Below are positions 39,433 through 51,148 of a DNA stretch of 64,000 nucleotides, piece after piece (position 1 is the stretch's first letter; every line of letters starts with the position of its first letter). The notes beneath the pieces are model-generated. The model was not told the DNA's origin. It saw only the letters and a program-made list of their open reading frames with translations, and ran no database searches. A program made the position numbers and the translations under genes. Origin of the DNA: Pseudaminobacter soli (ex Li et al. 2025) (GTDB lineage: Bacteria > Pseudomonadota > Alphaproteobacteria > Rhizobiales > Rhizobiaceae); NCBI RefSeq assembly GCF_003012705.1, contig NZ_PXYL01000004.1, positions 248,001-312,000 of the forward strand, in the 5' to 3' direction.

Positions 39433-39579
39433 TCCGAAAGGGTAGCTCCTTTTGGGCGGGCTTGAAAGACACGCCTTGGACGATTTGCGGTGCCACAGGC
39501 GCCGGGCTCACGCAAAAATGATGCGAATCGACGCGATCCTTCAGTTGCGAAACGATGCCTTTGGCGTCAAATCGCGCCT

Positions 39580-40380
39580 ATGAAGAAAACCACAGTCGCA
39601 GTCCTCGGGTTTCTCGTCGCAACCACCGGAAACGCCTTCGCGTCCTCGACGCAATGGTTCGAGGCGCAGGGCGGCCGCGTGCGTCTTGTCACCACCGGCG
39701 AGCCGGATGCGCAGGGCCGGCTCAAGGGCATGCTCGACATCCACCTCGACAAGGGCTGGAAGACCTATTGGCGCGACCCGGGCGAAGCCGGCGTTCCGCC
39801 CCAGCTCGACAGTTCAACCAGCACGAACGTCACCGCCGCAGAGCTCAATTTCCCTGCCCCCCAACGCCATGACGACGGCTATTCGGTCTGGGCCGGCTAT
39901 AACAGCTCGGTTGCCCTGCCGATCGTCTTCCATGTCGGCGCGCCGGGCAAACCGGTGCTGATCAATGCCGACGTCTTCCTCGGCATATGCGAGACGATCT
40001 GCATTCCGGTCCACACCAAGCTGTCGCTGGACCCCGCCAGCGCGGCTGATAACGCGGCAGATGCCGCTAGCGTCGCGGCCGCCTTCGATGCCCTGCCCAA
40101 GGCGGCGCAGCCGGATTTCGGCGTGACGATCGTCAGCCAGGACGACAAGGCGATCCTGTTCGAGGCGAAGTCGCCGGGCGACACGTCGAAGGCCGAGTTC
40201 TTCCTTGCCGGCGGCGAGGGCTATTCCTTCGCCACGCCCAAGCTGGAGCAAAAGGACGGCAAGACGCTGTTTTCCGTCGAAGTCCTCGACCGGCCCGCAG
40301 CAAAGCCGGCGGATGCCGGCCTGCACTACACACTGGTCACCGACAAAGGGGCTGTCAGCGGTCTTCTGCCCTATCTGTGA
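39580..40380 (+). CDS. Secreted protein with DsbD N-terminal-like (DsbC/DsbD alpha) domain
   Basis: 266 aa from ATG 39580. Signal peptide about 1-21 (MKKTTVAVLGFLVATTGNAF). The mature region matches the periplasmic alpha-type domain of DsbD: IHLDKGWKTYWRDPGEAGVP and INADVFLGICETICIPVHTK, where the CETIC pair is the redox cysteines. The transmembrane and thioredoxin domains of full DsbD are absent. It may be a periplasmic disulfide carrier fed by a separate CcdA/DsbD-like protein; this is inference. Confidence 0.82.
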   Translation: MKKTTVAVLGFLVATTGNAFASSTQWFEAQGGRVRLVTTGEPDAQGRLKGMLDIHLDKGWKTYWRDPGEAGVPPQLDSSTSTNVTAAELNFPAPQRHDDGYSVWAGYNSSVALPIVFHVGAPGKPVLINADVFLGICETICIPVHTKLSLDPASAADNAADAASVAAAFDALPKAAQPDFGVTIVSQDDKAILFEAKSPGDTSKAEFFLAGGEGYSFATPKLEQKDGKTLFSVEVLDRPAAKPADAGLHYTLVTDKGAVSGLLPYL

Positions 40381-40482
40381 GTTGCGTCTTGAAACAAGCC
40401 GCATCGCCAACTCGAGGATTGCCCAGTCCGCGATAAGCCGCTACCGCTGCGGTAACAACCCGTAACTGTGCGAGGACCTGCG

Positions 40483-40968
40483 ATGACAATCTCCGTTGGC
40501 GACAAGCTACCCGAAGCCACCTTCAAGACCATGACCGCCGAAGGCGCCAAGACCCTCAGCACGGCCGATGTCTTCGCCGGCAAGAAGGTTGTGCTGTTCG
40601 GCGTGCCGGGCGCCTTCACCCCGACCTGCAGCAACAACCACCTGCCGGGCTATCTCGAAAACCACGACGCGATTGCCGCGCGCGGCGTCGACACTATCGC
40701 TGTCGTGGCCGTCAACGACCACTTCGTCATGAATGCCTGGGCCCAGGCCACCGGCGCTGGCGGCAAGATCCTGTTCCTGGCCGATGGCAATGGTGATTTC
40801 GTGCGCGCAGCCGGGCTGGACCTTGATCTCAGCGCCGGCGGGCTCGGCACCCGCTCCAAGCGTTTTTCGATGATCGTCGAAGACGGCAAGGTGACGGCGC
40901 TCAACATCGAGGACGCGCCCGGCCAGGCCGTGGAATCGGGTGCGGCCAAGCTGCTCGAACAGCTCTGA
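40483..40968 (+). CDS. Peroxiredoxin (Prx5/AhpE-like, 1-Cys)
   Basis: 161 aa from ATG 40483 with AGGA upstream. The peroxidatic Cys is C49 in PGAFTPTCSNNHLPGY; no second Cys is present, so reduction requires an external thiol such as glutathione or glutaredoxin. The catalytic Arg region is in GGLGTRSKRFSMIVEDGKV. It reduces hydrogen peroxide and alkyl hydroperoxides in the cytoplasm. It is monocistronic, with a strong terminator 20 bp downstream. Confidence 0.93.
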   Translation: MTISVGDKLPEATFKTMTAEGAKTLSTADVFAGKKVVLFGVPGAFTPTCSNNHLPGYLENHDAIAARGVDTIAVVAVNDHFVMNAWAQATGAGGKILFLADGNGDFVRAAGLDLDLSAGGLGTRSKRFSMIVEDGKVTALNIEDAPGQAVESGAAKLLEQL

Positions 40969-40987
40969 AAGCAGCTTCAATAAAGAA

Positions 40988-41020
40988 GGCGCGCGTCTGC
41001 GTCCGGACGCGCGCCTTTTT
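40988..41020. terminator. Bidirectional Rho-independent terminator
   Basis: A 10-bp GC-rich stem (GGCGCGCGTC 40988-40997, GACGCGCGCC 41006-41015) with an 8-nt loop is followed by TTTTT. An A-rich run at 40982-40987 gives a T-rich tract on the - strand. It serves the peroxiredoxin gene and the convergent ispH-thrB-rnhA operon. Confidence 0.88.
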
Positions 41021-41045
41021 GTTTTCGGCCCTCAGATTGGGCAAG

Positions 41046-41489
41046 CTATCTTTTCTTGAACGGCTCCATGCCCAGGCGAGCGAGTTCGTCGGCGCGTTCG
41101 TTTTCCGGGTGGCCGGCATGGCCCTTCACCCAGTGCCAATTGACCTTGTGGCGCCTGTTGGCTTCATCCAGCGCCTGCCACAGCTCGCCGTTTTTCACCG
41201 GCTTCTTGTCCGCGGTCTTCCAGCCATTTCGCTTCCAGCCGTGGATCCACTTGGAGATCCCGTCCATCACATATTTGCTGTCGGTGTGAAGCTCCACCGC
41301 GCAGGGCTCCTTCAGCGCGTTCAGCGCCGAAATCGCAGCCAGCAGTTCCATGCGATTGTTGGTGGTCGCAGCCTCGCCGCCGGAAAGCTCCTTGGTGACG
41401 CCGTTGAAGCGCAGAATCGCGCCCCAGCCGCCCGGGCCTGGATTGCCAGAGCAGGCGCCATCAGTGAAAATTTCGACCGCTTTATTCAT
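41046..41489 (-). CDS. rnhA: Ribonuclease HI
   Basis: 147 aa from ATG 41489, overlapping the thrB stop as ATGA. The catalytic DEDD residues are visible: D10 in [17 protein letters not shown]48 in NRMELLAA, D70 in LHTDSKYV and D134 in NERADELAR. It degrades RNA in RNA-DNA hybrids. It is the last gene of ispH-thrB-rnhA, before the terminator. A longer in-frame frame upstream is thrB coding read in another phase and is not used. Confidence 0.96.
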   Translation of the reverse strand: MNKAVEIFTDGACSGNPGPGGWGAILRFNGVTKELSGGEAATTNNRMELLAAISALNALKEPCAVELHTDSKYVMDGISKWIHGWKRNGWKTADKKPVKNGELWQALDEANRRHKVNWHWVKGHAGHPENERADELARLGMEPFKKR

Positions 41490-42448
41490 TTCAAACCGTA
41501 TTCGGATGCCGATTTGATCTGCCGGTGGAATCGCACTCGGCGGATGAACTCCATCGGGTCGCGCTTCTGCACCAGTGCGCCATCGGGAATGGTCAGCCAG
41601 TCGTAGAGGCGGGTCAGCATGAAGCGCAGGGCCGAGCCGCGCGCCAGGATCGGCATCGCCTGCTTCTCGGCCTCGCTCAGCGGCCGCACCGACTGGTAGG
41701 CATCGAGCATGGCCGTGCCCTTGGTGAGGTTGAAGGAATTGTCCTTCTCGAAGCACCACGCGTTCAGGCAGGTCGCCAGGTCGTAGGCGTAGATGTCGTC
41801 GCAGGCGAAGTAGAAGTCGATCAGCCCCGACAGCTCGTTGCCGAGGAAGAAGACGTTGTCGGGAAAGAGGTCGGCATGAATGATGCCCGAGGGCAAATCC
41901 GTCGGCCAGCCGCGCTCGAATTCGGCGAAATCGGCATCGACCTCAGCCGCGAGCCCCGGCTCGACCTCGTCGGCGCGGTCGCGCGAGCCGTCCCACAGCT
42001 TGCGCCAGCCGGTGATGTCAAGCGCATTGGGGCGCGACATCGGAAAATCCGCGCCAGCAAGATGCAGTGCCGCCAGCGACTTGCCCACCTCGCGGCAATG
42101 GATGGCAGTCGGCTTGCGCATCCACATGCCTTCCAGGAAGGTGATGATTGCCGCCGTGCGGTCGGCCAGCGGGCCTGTCACGTTACCGTCGCGCCGGTGC
42201 ACCGGCAGCGGGCAGGAAATGCCCTTCTTGGCCAGATGCTCCATCAGCCCGAGGAAGAACGGCAGATCGCTTTTGTCGACCCGCTTTTCATAGAGCGTCA
42301 GGATGTAGGAGCCGGTGGTGGTGTGCAGCAGGAAGTTGGAATTCTCCGAACCTTCGGCGATGCCCTTGTAGGACAGAAGCTGGCCGATCGAATATTCCTG
42401 CAGAAAGGCTCCGAGCTGGCTCTCGGAAACGTCCGTATAGACCGCCAT
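41486..42448 (-). CDS. thrB: Homoserine kinase (ThrB, aminoglycoside phosphotransferase-fold type)
   Basis: 320 aa from ATG 42448, overlapping the ispH stop as TGATG; a GTG three bases upstream is possible. It is of the APH/choline kinase fold, not the GHMP fold of enteric ThrB. The catalytic loop is [14 protein letters not shown] and the metal-binding Asp is in [13 protein letters not shown]. It phosphorylates homoserine, supplying the substrate of ThrC encoded at 32.5 kb. Confidence 0.93.
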   Translation of the reverse strand: MAVYTDVSESQLGAFLQEYSIGQLLSYKGIAEGSENSNFLLHTTTGSYILTLYEKRVDKSDLPFFLGLMEHLAKKGISCPLPVHRRDGNVTGPLADRTAAIITFLEGMWMRKPTAIHCREVGKSLAALHLAGADFPMSRPNALDITGWRKLWDGSRDRADEVEPGLAAEVDADFAEFERGWPTDLPSGIIHADLFPDNVFFLGNELSGLIDFYFACDDIYAYDLATCLNAWCFEKDNSFNLTKGTAMLDAYQSVRPLSEAEKQAMPILARGSALRFMLTRLYDWLTIPDGALVQKRDPMEFIRRVRFHRQIKSASEYGLK

Positions 42449-43458
42449 CACACGGTCCCGTTCACAAATGCCATGTCGGATGCCGTAAGCTCTACATCGC
42501 GCAGCGCGCTCATGACCGGGAAATTCTCCGTTTCCGTTGCCGTGACCGCGAGATCGACCGTCACGTCGAAGCGCGCGCGAAAGGCGTCGATGATCTCGTC
42601 GACGATGATCTCCGGCGCGGATGCCCCCGCCGACAGCCCAAGCGTCGAAATTTGGCCGATGTCATCCCATGGAATCTCTGAGGCGCGCTGCACGAGAAGC
42701 GACATTTTCGCGCCGGCCCGTTCGGCGACTTCCACGAGACGCTTGGAATTGGACGAGTTGGGCGCACCGACGACCAGGAATAGGTCCGCGCCGGCTGCCG
42801 TTTCCTTCACCGCCTCCTGGCGGTTGGTGGTGGCATAGCAGATCGATTCGGCTGACGGCGCCATGATGGCCGGGAAGCGCGCCTGCAGCGCGCGGATCAG
42901 CCCCGCCGTGTCCTCTACAGACAAAGTGGTCTGGGTGACGAAGCCCAGCGCTTCGGGATCTTGCGGCTGGAAGGCGGCGACATCGGCCTCGGTCTCGATC
43001 AGCGTGACGGCGCCTTCCGGCAGCTGGCCCATCGTGCCGATCACCTCCGGGTGGCCGGCATGGCCGATCAGCAGGATGTGGCGGCCGAGCCGCTGATGAC
43101 GCATCGCCTGCTTGTGCACCTTGGACACCAGCGGGCACGTCGCGTCGAGATAGAAGAGATTGCGCGCCTGGGCATCCGCCGGAACCGATTTCGGCACGCC
43201 ATGGGCGGAGAAGACCACTGGACAGTCGTGATGCTCGTCGGGGATCTCGTCGAGCTCCTCGATGAACACCGCGCCGAGATTCTGCAGCCCCTCGACGACG
43301 TAGCGGTTGTGCACGATCTCGTGGCGCACATAGACCGGCGCGCCGTATTTCTTCAGCGCCAGCACCACGATCTGGATGGCGCGGTCAACGCCGGCGCAGA
43401 AACCGCGCGGCTGGCAGAGCCGGAGCGTCAGGGGCGGCTTGGATGAAATGTCAGGCAT
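42448..43458 (-). CDS. ispH: 4-hydroxy-3-methylbut-2-enyl diphosphate reductase IspH (LytB)
   Basis: 336 aa. The last enzyme of the MEP pathway, making IPP and DMAPP. The three cluster-binding cysteines are in [12 protein letters not shown] (C21), [12 protein letters not shown] and [10 protein letters not shown]. The substrate loop [16 protein letters not shown] is present. It precedes thrB with translational overlap. The same pathway's first gene, dxs, is at 55.8 kb. Confidence 0.97.
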   Translation of the reverse strand: MPDISSKPPLTLRLCQPRGFCAGVDRAIQIVVLALKKYGAPVYVRHEIVHNRYVVEGLQNLGAVFIEELDEIPDEHHDCPVVFSAHGVPKSVPADAQARNLFYLDATCPLVSKVHKQAMRHQRLGRHILLIGHAGHPEVIGTMGQLPEGAVTLIETEADVAAFQPQDPEALGFVTQTTLSVEDTAGLIRALQARFPAIMAPSAESICYATTNRQEAVKETAAGADLFLVVGAPNSSNSKRLVEVAERAGAKMSLLVQRASEIPWDDIGQISTLGLSAGASAPEIIVDEIIDAFRARFDVTVDLAVTATETENFPVMSALRDVELTASDMAFVNGTV

Positions 43459-43530
43459 GATGTCCGGTCTTCGTTCTCGTGCCGAAATGATGCCTGCACC
43501 CCTCTCCTGTCAAGGGTGCCGGCGGTTCGC

Positions 43531-44289
43531 TCAATCGGCAGCGCGCCGCGACCGCCACAGCCAGGCGCCGAGCACACCTGCAAGCGCCCCCGCCAGCCCA
43601 TACCAGGTCATGGCATATTGCAGGTGGTTGTTCGGCAAATCGATGATGGTGACGCCGCCAACGGGCAGGCCACCCGGATTCGGCGTCTTGTCCGCGTCGA
43701 TGAAGAAGGGCAGCACAACCGCGCCTGCCGGCAGGCCGGCGGTGGCCGCCATCACGTCGCGGTCCTTCCAGAAGAAGAGGTTCTTTGCCGGCTCGTTGTC
43801 CGGAACCAGCGTGGACGGCTTTTCGGCCAGGGGATTGCGGGCAAGCCCGTTTACCGTCACTTCGCCCTCGACCTGGCCCTGCGGCCGCTTGGCCGGGTCC
43901 TTCAGATGGTCGGGCACGAAGCCGCGATTGACGAGCACGAAGCGGCCGTCCGCAAGCCGCAGTGGCGTATAGATGAAGTAGCCCGCCTCGCCTTCGTAAG
44001 TTGCGAAGAAGTGGCGTTCGCCGGAATGCAGGAAGCTGCCCGTCACCGTCGTCGGCCAGTAGTCGACGTCGCCGGTCTGCGCAAACCTCGCCTCGGTCTC
44101 GGAAAGCGGCTCCGGCGCGGCATGGACGCGCTGTTCGATGGTGGCGATCAGCGCCTCCTTCCACTGCAGGCGCTCGACTTGCCAGGTGCCGAGTCCGAGC
44201 AGGACGACAAACGCGACAAGGCCGAGCACCAAAGCCAGCCAGCGCGCCTTGCCGCTGGCGCGTCCGGAGGTTTGCGCATTCTCGCTCAT
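43531..44289 (-). CDS. SURF1 family cytochrome oxidase biogenesis protein
   Basis: 252 aa from ATG 44289, overlapping the DUF983 stop (ATGA). Two transmembrane helices flank a large loop: ARWLALVLGLVAFVVLLGLG near the N-terminus and YGLAGALAGVLGAWLW at the C-terminus. SURF1 motifs GTWQVERLQWKEALI, VLVNRGFVP and NNHLQYAMTWYGLA are clear. It helps insert heme a into subunit I. It follows the ctaC-ctaE operon across a terminator. Confidence 0.93.
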   Translation of the reverse strand: MSENAQTSGRASGKARWLALVLGLVAFVVLLGLGTWQVERLQWKEALIATIEQRVHAAPEPLSETEARFAQTGDVDYWPTTVTGSFLHSGERHFFATYEGEAGYFIYTPLRLADGRFVLVNRGFVPDHLKDPAKRPQGQVEGEVTVNGLARNPLAEKPSTLVPDNEPAKNLFFWKDRDVMAATAGLPAGAVVLPFFIDADKTPNPGGLPVGGVTIIDLPNNHLQYAMTWYGLAGALAGVLGAWLWRSRRAAD

Positions 44290-44684
44290 TGCGGACGGTC
44301 CAGCCTGCCTTCGGCGGCCTTGTTGCGATACTGCAGCGTGATCAGCACGCCCTTGATGAGGCGCAGCGCCGTCAGGCTCAGTACCAGGGTCAGCGGGATC
44401 CAGAGCAGGAAGTGCACCCACAGCGGCGGATTCACCGTAACCTCCATCCACAGCGCCAGGCCGACGACGATGAAGCCGATGATGAGAATCACGAAGACCG
44501 CCGGTCCGTCGCCTGCATCGGCGAAGGAATAATCGAGCCGGCAGGTGCCGCAGCGGGGCGCCACCGTCAGGAAGTTGGAGAACAGGCGCCCCTCGCCGCA
44601 GCGCGGGCAACGGCCGCGGAGCCCAGCGGAGATCGGGTCCACCGGCGGCCAGATCGCCTGGTCTTCGTGTGCGGGCTGGGTCAT
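44286..44684 (-). CDS. DUF983 family membrane protein
   Basis: 132 aa from ATG 44684. An N-terminal zinc-ribbon-like pair CPRCGEGRLF and CGTCRLDY is followed by two hydrophobic segments (FVILIIGFIVVGLALWMEVT, FLLWIPLTLVLSLTALRLIK). The family is routinely linked to cytochrome oxidase genes in alphaproteobacteria. Its role is unproven, possibly in oxidase assembly. It starts just downstream of the ctaE terminator and overlaps SURF1. Confidence 0.9.
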   Translation of the reverse strand: MTQPAHEDQAIWPPVDPISAGLRGRCPRCGEGRLFSNFLTVAPRCGTCRLDYSFADAGDGPAVFVILIIGFIVVGLALWMEVTVNPPLWVHFLLWIPLTLVLSLTALRLIKGVLITLQYRNKAAEGRLDRPQ

Positions 44685-44720
44685 GCCTGTTTCTCCATCT
44701 CGGTGCTTTACCTGTTCCTG

Positions 44721-44756
44721 AAAAAGACAAAGCGGCCGTGTTGCCACGGCCGCTTT
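44721..44756 (-). terminator. Rho-independent terminator of the oxidase operon
   Basis: A perfect 12-bp stem (AAAGCGGCCGTG 44729-44740, CACGGCCGCTTT 44745-44756) with a 4-nt loop is followed on the - strand by GTCTTTTT. It lies 23 bp after the ctaE stop codon. Confidence 0.88.
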
Positions 44757-44779
44757 CATTTCTAGCAGATCATTGCTGA

Positions 44780-45670
44780 TCAGTCGGTGCCAGCAATCGT
44801 CGCACCGAACGATGCCCAGACGTAGATGCTGGTGAAGAGGAACAGCCACACCACGTCGACGAAGTGCCAGTACCAGGCAGCGGCCTCGAGACCGAAGTGC
44901 TGCTTCGGCGTGAAGTCGCCCTTCATCGCACGGATCAGGCAGACGAGCAGGAAGATCGTGCCGATGATGACGTGGAAGCCGTGGAAGCCGGTCGCCATGA
45001 AGAAGGTCGCGCCGTAGATCGAGTCCTTGAAGCCGAACGGAGCATGCATGTACTCGAAGGCCTGCACGAAGCTGAACAGGATGCCGAGGCCAACCGTCAG
45101 CGCCAGGCCGTTGATCAGGCCCTTGCGGTCGTTGTGCAGGATCGCATGGTGCGCCCAGGTGATCGTGGTACCCGACAGCAGCAGGATGATGGTGTTGTAG
45201 AGCGGCAGGTGCCAGGGGTTCAGGACCTCGATGCCCTTCGGCGGCCACACGCCACCGGTGAACGCGGTGCGCGCATACTGCTGCACTTCGCCCGGGAACA
45301 GGCTGGCGTCGAAGAAGGCCCAGAACCAGGCCACGAAGAACATCACCTCGGAGGCGATGAACATGATCATGCCGTAGCGCAGGTGCAGCGACACGACGCG
45401 CGTGTGGTGGCCCTCATGGGCTTCCTTAATGGTGTCCGACCACCAGGCATACATCGTGTAGAGCACGATCAGCGTGCCGACAGCGAAGATGAAATAGTGA
45501 GCGTTAGCCAGGTTGATGCCGAAGAAGGGGAAGTTGCCCTGCTTCATGTACTGCATCCAAGCCACGCCGCCGATCGCCATGACGAGAGCGCCGAGCGAAG
45601 CCAGAATGGGCCAGGGGCTTGGATCTATGATGTGATAATCGTGTTTTGGTTTCGAATGCGCGTCAGCCAT
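44780..45670 (-). CDS. ctaE: Cytochrome c oxidase subunit III
   Basis: 296 aa from ATG 45670, one base after the ctaG stop. Seven hydrophobic helices. Characteristic motifs: the heavily conserved WAFFDASLFP, FEYMHAPFGFKDSIYGATFF and the C-terminal HFGLEAAAWYWHFVDVVWLF. It is part of the aa3-type oxidase core in the inner membrane. A longer upstream frame exists but overlaps ctaG. Confidence 0.97.
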   Translation of the reverse strand: MADAHSKPKHDYHIIDPSPWPILASLGALVMAIGGVAWMQYMKQGNFPFFGINLANAHYFIFAVGTLIVLYTMYAWWSDTIKEAHEGHHTRVVSLHLRYGMIMFIASEVMFFVAWFWAFFDASLFPGEVQQYARTAFTGGVWPPKGIEVLNPWHLPLYNTIILLLSGTTITWAHHAILHNDRKGLINGLALTVGLGILFSFVQAFEYMHAPFGFKDSIYGATFFMATGFHGFHVIIGTIFLLVCLIRAMKGDFTPKQHFGLEAAAWYWHFVDVVWLFLFTSIYVWASFGATIAGTD

Positions 45671-45671
45671 A

Positions 45672-46304
45672 TCAGCCCCCGAGGTTTCCGTCGGTTTTTT
45701 CATTAGTCTTGAGGTCTCCGGCCTGCGGCGCGTTGGCCACCGGCTTTGCCCCCTCAATAGGGAAGAAAGTGTAGGAAAGAGTGATCGTCTTCACGTCCTT
45801 CAGTTCCGGAACGTTGACGATGTCGGGGTCGACATAGAAGACCACCGGCATGTCGAGCGTTTCGCCCGGCTTCAAGGTCGTGTCGGTGAAGCAGAAGCAC
45901 TCCACCTTGTTGAAATAGGCGCCGGCCAGATCCGGCGTGACGTTGAACGTCGCGCGCCCGTAAGTCGGCTTGTCGAAATGGTTGGTCGCCGTGTAGTGCG
46001 CCTGCGCGGTCTCGCCGATCTTGATGGTGATGTCGCGCGCCACCGGCTTGAAGTCCCACGGCAAGCCGCCGGACGTGTTGGCGTTGAAGCGGATCGTCAC
46101 CTTCTGGTCGAGCACGCGGTCGGAGTACTGATCGACACGCTGCGTGGTGCCGCCATAGCCCGTGACCTTGCAGAACATCGCGTAGAGAGGCACCGCCGCA
46201 TAGGCCATGCCGACCATGCCGGCAACGAAGGCCACGCAGACGCCGGCGACGACCTTGTTGGATCGCTCGGACTTGGTGCTGCTCATTGGGGTTTCACCAC
46301 TCAT
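45672..46304 (-). CDS. ctaG: Cytochrome c oxidase assembly protein CtaG (Cox11)
   Basis: 210 aa from ATG 46304; ATG 46286 is an alternative. One N-terminal transmembrane helix ([20 protein letters not shown]) anchors a periplasmic domain. The copper-binding motif CFCF lies in [17 protein letters not shown]. It delivers copper to the CuB site of subunit I. Located between the small membrane protein and ctaE. Confidence 0.96.
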   Translation of the reverse strand: MSGETPMSSTKSERSNKVVAGVCVAFVAGMVGMAYAAVPLYAMFCKVTGYGGTTQRVDQYSDRVLDQKVTIRFNANTSGGLPWDFKPVARDITIKIGETAQAHYTATNHFDKPTYGRATFNVTPDLAGAYFNKVECFCFTDTTLKPGETLDMPVVFYVDPDIVNVPELKDVKTITLSYTFFPIEGAKPVANAPQAGDLKTNEKTDGNLGG

Positions 46305-46311
46305 GCGAACG

Positions 46312-46473
46312 TCACACCGCGTGGTGGAAGAAGGTGGACGGCGCGAACTTGATGATCGTCGCGACGTAGAAGATGACGACCAGCAGGGCGAGGCCGAGGC
46401 CGATCGCGATCGACCGGCTGCGGCGTGCCTTCTTCTGGCTTTCGGTGAGGGTCACCATCTCAAGGTCTTGCAT
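46312..46473 (-). CDS. Small single-pass membrane protein in the oxidase operon (CoxF-like)
   Basis: 53 aa from ATG 46473, with AGGAG 7 nt upstream; ATG 46479 overlapping the ctaB stop is an alternative. Sequence: a charged N-terminus ([10 protein letters not shown]), one hydrophobic helix ([20 protein letters not shown]) and a short tail [12 protein letters not shown]. It sits between ctaB and ctaG, where alphaproteobacteria often encode a small oxidase-associated protein. It is easily missed because a long spurious frame covers it. Confidence 0.82.
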   Translation of the reverse strand: MQDLEMVTLTESQKKARRSRSIAIGLGLALLVVIFYVATIIKFAPSTFFHHAV

Positions 46474-46475
46474 GG

Positions 46476-47420
46476 TCATACTCCTGATACCGCGAGCAGG
46501 CGCTCTACGACACTGTCGGCCAGATAGGCCGCGAAAATGACGAACAGGTAGAGCAGCGAATAGCCGAACAGCGCCTTGGCGGGCTTCATGGCGCGGTCGC
46601 TGTCGGGCATGCGCAGAACCTTCCAGGCATACCAGACGAAGCCGACGCCGAGCGCGACCGAAACCACGCCGTAGAACATGGTGGTGAAGCCCAGAACCCA
46701 GGGCAGCACGCCGACCGGCGCCACCAGGAGGGCATAGGCGAAGATCTGCCTGCGCGTCGAAGCCTCGCCAGCGACGTTCGGCATCATCGGGATGCCCGCG
46801 CGCTCGTAGTCTCCGGACTTGAACAGAGCCAGCGCCCAGAAGTGCGGCGGCGTCCACAGGAAGATGATCAGGAAAAGGATGACGCTTTCCAGGCTGATGT
46901 TGCCCGTGGCGGCAGCCCAGCCCACCATGGGCGGGAAGGCGCCGGCAGCGCCGCCGATGACGATGTTCTGCGGCGTCGAGCGCTTCAGCCACATCGTGTA
47001 GATCACGGCATAGAAGAAGATGGTGAAGGCGAGCAGTGCCGCCGAAAGCCAGTTGACGATCACGCCGAGCGTCATGACCGACAGCACCGAAAGGATCAGG
47101 CCGAAGACCAGCGCTTCGCCCGGCTGAACGCGGCCGGACGGCACCGGCCGCTTGGCCGTGCGGGTCATCACCGCGTCGATATCGGCGTCGTACCACATGT
47201 TCAGCGCGCCCGAGGCACCGGCCCCGATGGCGATCGCCAGGATGGCAACGACGGCGATGAAAGGATTGAGCGATACCGGAGCAGCTGCGAGGCCGACGAA
47301 GGCCGTGAACACGACGAGCGACATCACCCGCGGCTTCAAGAGCGCGATGAAGTCACCGGCGGTCGCTTCCGACATGCGGAAGCCGCCTTCGTCCAATGTG
47401 TTCTTTTCAACCAGGGCCAT
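46476..47420 (-). CDS. ctaB: Protoheme IX farnesyltransferase CtaB
   Basis: 314 aa from ATG 47420. UbiA-superfamily prenyltransferase with about nine helices. Both Asp-rich motifs are visible: [20 protein letters not shown] and the second loop around [16 protein letters not shown]. It converts heme b to heme o for the oxidase. It follows ctaD across a 75-bp gap holding a hairpin. Confidence 0.96.
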   Translation of the reverse strand: MALVEKNTLDEGGFRMSEATAGDFIALLKPRVMSLVVFTAFVGLAAAPVSLNPFIAVVAILAIAIGAGASGALNMWYDADIDAVMTRTAKRPVPSGRVQPGEALVFGLILSVLSVMTLGVIVNWLSAALLAFTIFFYAVIYTMWLKRSTPQNIVIGGAAGAFPPMVGWAAATGNISLESVILFLIIFLWTPPHFWALALFKSGDYERAGIPMMPNVAGEASTRRQIFAYALLVAPVGVLPWVLGFTTMFYGVVSVALGVGFVWYAWKVLRMPDSDRAMKPAKALFGYSLLYLFVIFAAYLADSVVERLLAVSGV

Positions 47421-47449
47421 GCCTACGCAGTCCACTCTCTCGGTTTGGC

Positions 47450-47476
47450 CGAAACCGCCGACGGGCGGCGGTTTCG
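47450..47476. other. Hairpin between ctaD and ctaB
   Basis: A perfect 11-bp stem (CGAAACCGCCG 47450-47460, CGGCGGTTTCG 47466-47476) around a 5-nt loop lies 20 bp after ctaD. There is no T tract on either strand, so it is probably a partial terminator or an mRNA-stabilising element that keeps ctaD in excess of ctaB. Confidence 0.6.
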
Positions 47477-47495
47477 ATGTTTGTTCAGCGCATCG

Positions 47496-50049
<2,554 letters not shown>

Positions 50050-50428
50050 CGCCCTCTTTGTCTCCCAATTTCGTGCGTCCAGTTCGCACGAATGATAAAT
50101 CGCACCGGGACGGGAATCCCGGTGACCCTAGCGCTGGTTCAAACCATACTCTCTTTCCGACCGCAAGGAAGGAGCACGAGAACCCGTGCGGCATTTTTGC
50201 GCGCAAGGCAGCCTGAGCCACACTTTGGCGCTTTCTTTATTGTTTAAGGTCGCCGCGAACCAGTGCCCGAACGCGCATTCCACCGCTATAAGGGGCAGTT
50301 ACGTCGTATTTCGGGCGAATTTTCTTGGAAAGTCACGGCAAGCGGCGCTATGGCTAGTCCGGCCATCTTCTTGCCGTATAGTTTCAATTGTCACGAGTCG
50401 TCTCGCCGTGATTCGCAATGGAGCCATC
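50050..50428. other. 379-bp divergent intergenic region
   Basis: It lies between ctaC (-) and the IalB-family gene (+) and must contain both promoters. AGAGGG upstream of the ctaC ATG and GGAG upstream of the IalB ATG are the ribosome-binding sites. I recognise no gene, no operator of a known regulator and no strong hairpin. An open frame that extends the IalB gene upstream to 50186 lacks a signal peptide and coding character. Confidence 0.5.
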
Positions 50429-51004
50429 ATGACCTCTCGACTTTCGGGAACCCTGGCGAAGGTCGTCTTCCTCGCCGCGTTGGCTGGTTCGATCGTTCCA
50501 GCCGCTGCGCAGCAGCAGCCGGCCCCGCAATCGCAGCAGACTGCCCAGCCGCAGGCCCAGGCTCCCAAGCCGCAAGGCGGCACGGTGCGCTCGACTCACG
50601 GCGCCTGGTCTATCATTTGCGATACGCCCGCCGGCGCCACCGCCGAGCAGTGCGTGATGATGCAGAACGTCATTGCCGAGGACCGGCCCGAGATCGGCCT
50701 TTCGGTCGTCGTGCTGCGCACTGCCGACAACAAGGCGGAAATCCTGCGCGTGCTGGCGCCGCTCGGCGTGCTCCTGCCCAACGGGCTTGGTCTCAATGTC
50801 GACGGCAAGGACATCGGCCGCGCCTATTTCGTCCGCTGCTTCGGCGACGGCTGCTATGCCGAGGTCATCCTCGAGAAGCCGCTGCTCGACACGCTGAAGT
50901 CCGGCACCGCGGCCACCTTCATCGTCTTCCAGACGCCGGAGGAAGGCATCGGCATCCCGGTCGACCTCAAGGGGTTCGCGGACGGCTTTGCCGCCCTCCC
51001 CTGA
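50429..51004 (+). CDS. Invasion-associated locus B (IalB) family protein
   Basis: 191 aa from ATG 50429. Signal peptide about 1-27, then a low-complexity Gln/Pro/Ala linker (QQQPAPQSQQTAQPQAQAPK) and the IalB domain: GAWSIICDTPAGATAEQCVM, RVLAPLGVLLPNGLGLNVDG and YFVRCFGDGCYAEVILEKPL with paired cysteines. The family is named from Bartonella and is widespread in non-pathogenic rhizobia as periplasmic proteins of unknown role. Confidence 0.9.
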   Translation: MTSRLSGTLAKVVFLAALAGSIVPAAAQQQPAPQSQQTAQPQAQAPKPQGGTVRSTHGAWSIICDTPAGATAEQCVMMQNVIAEDRPEIGLSVVVLRTADNKAEILRVLAPLGVLLPNGLGLNVDGKDIGRAYFVRCFGDGCYAEVILEKPLLDTLKSGTAATFIVFQTPEEGIGIPVDLKGFADGFAALP

Positions 51005-51148
51005 TCGCTACCGCGTAAGCTCGGCGAGCCCAAAGCCAGCTTTTGGCTTCCCAGCTGCGCGCCATTGCAGATCATTGGCGCATTGCCGAATGGCGTTGGC
51101 GCGCCTACATCGGGGATCGACACTCTTTTCAAACGAGGCGACCCCGCC

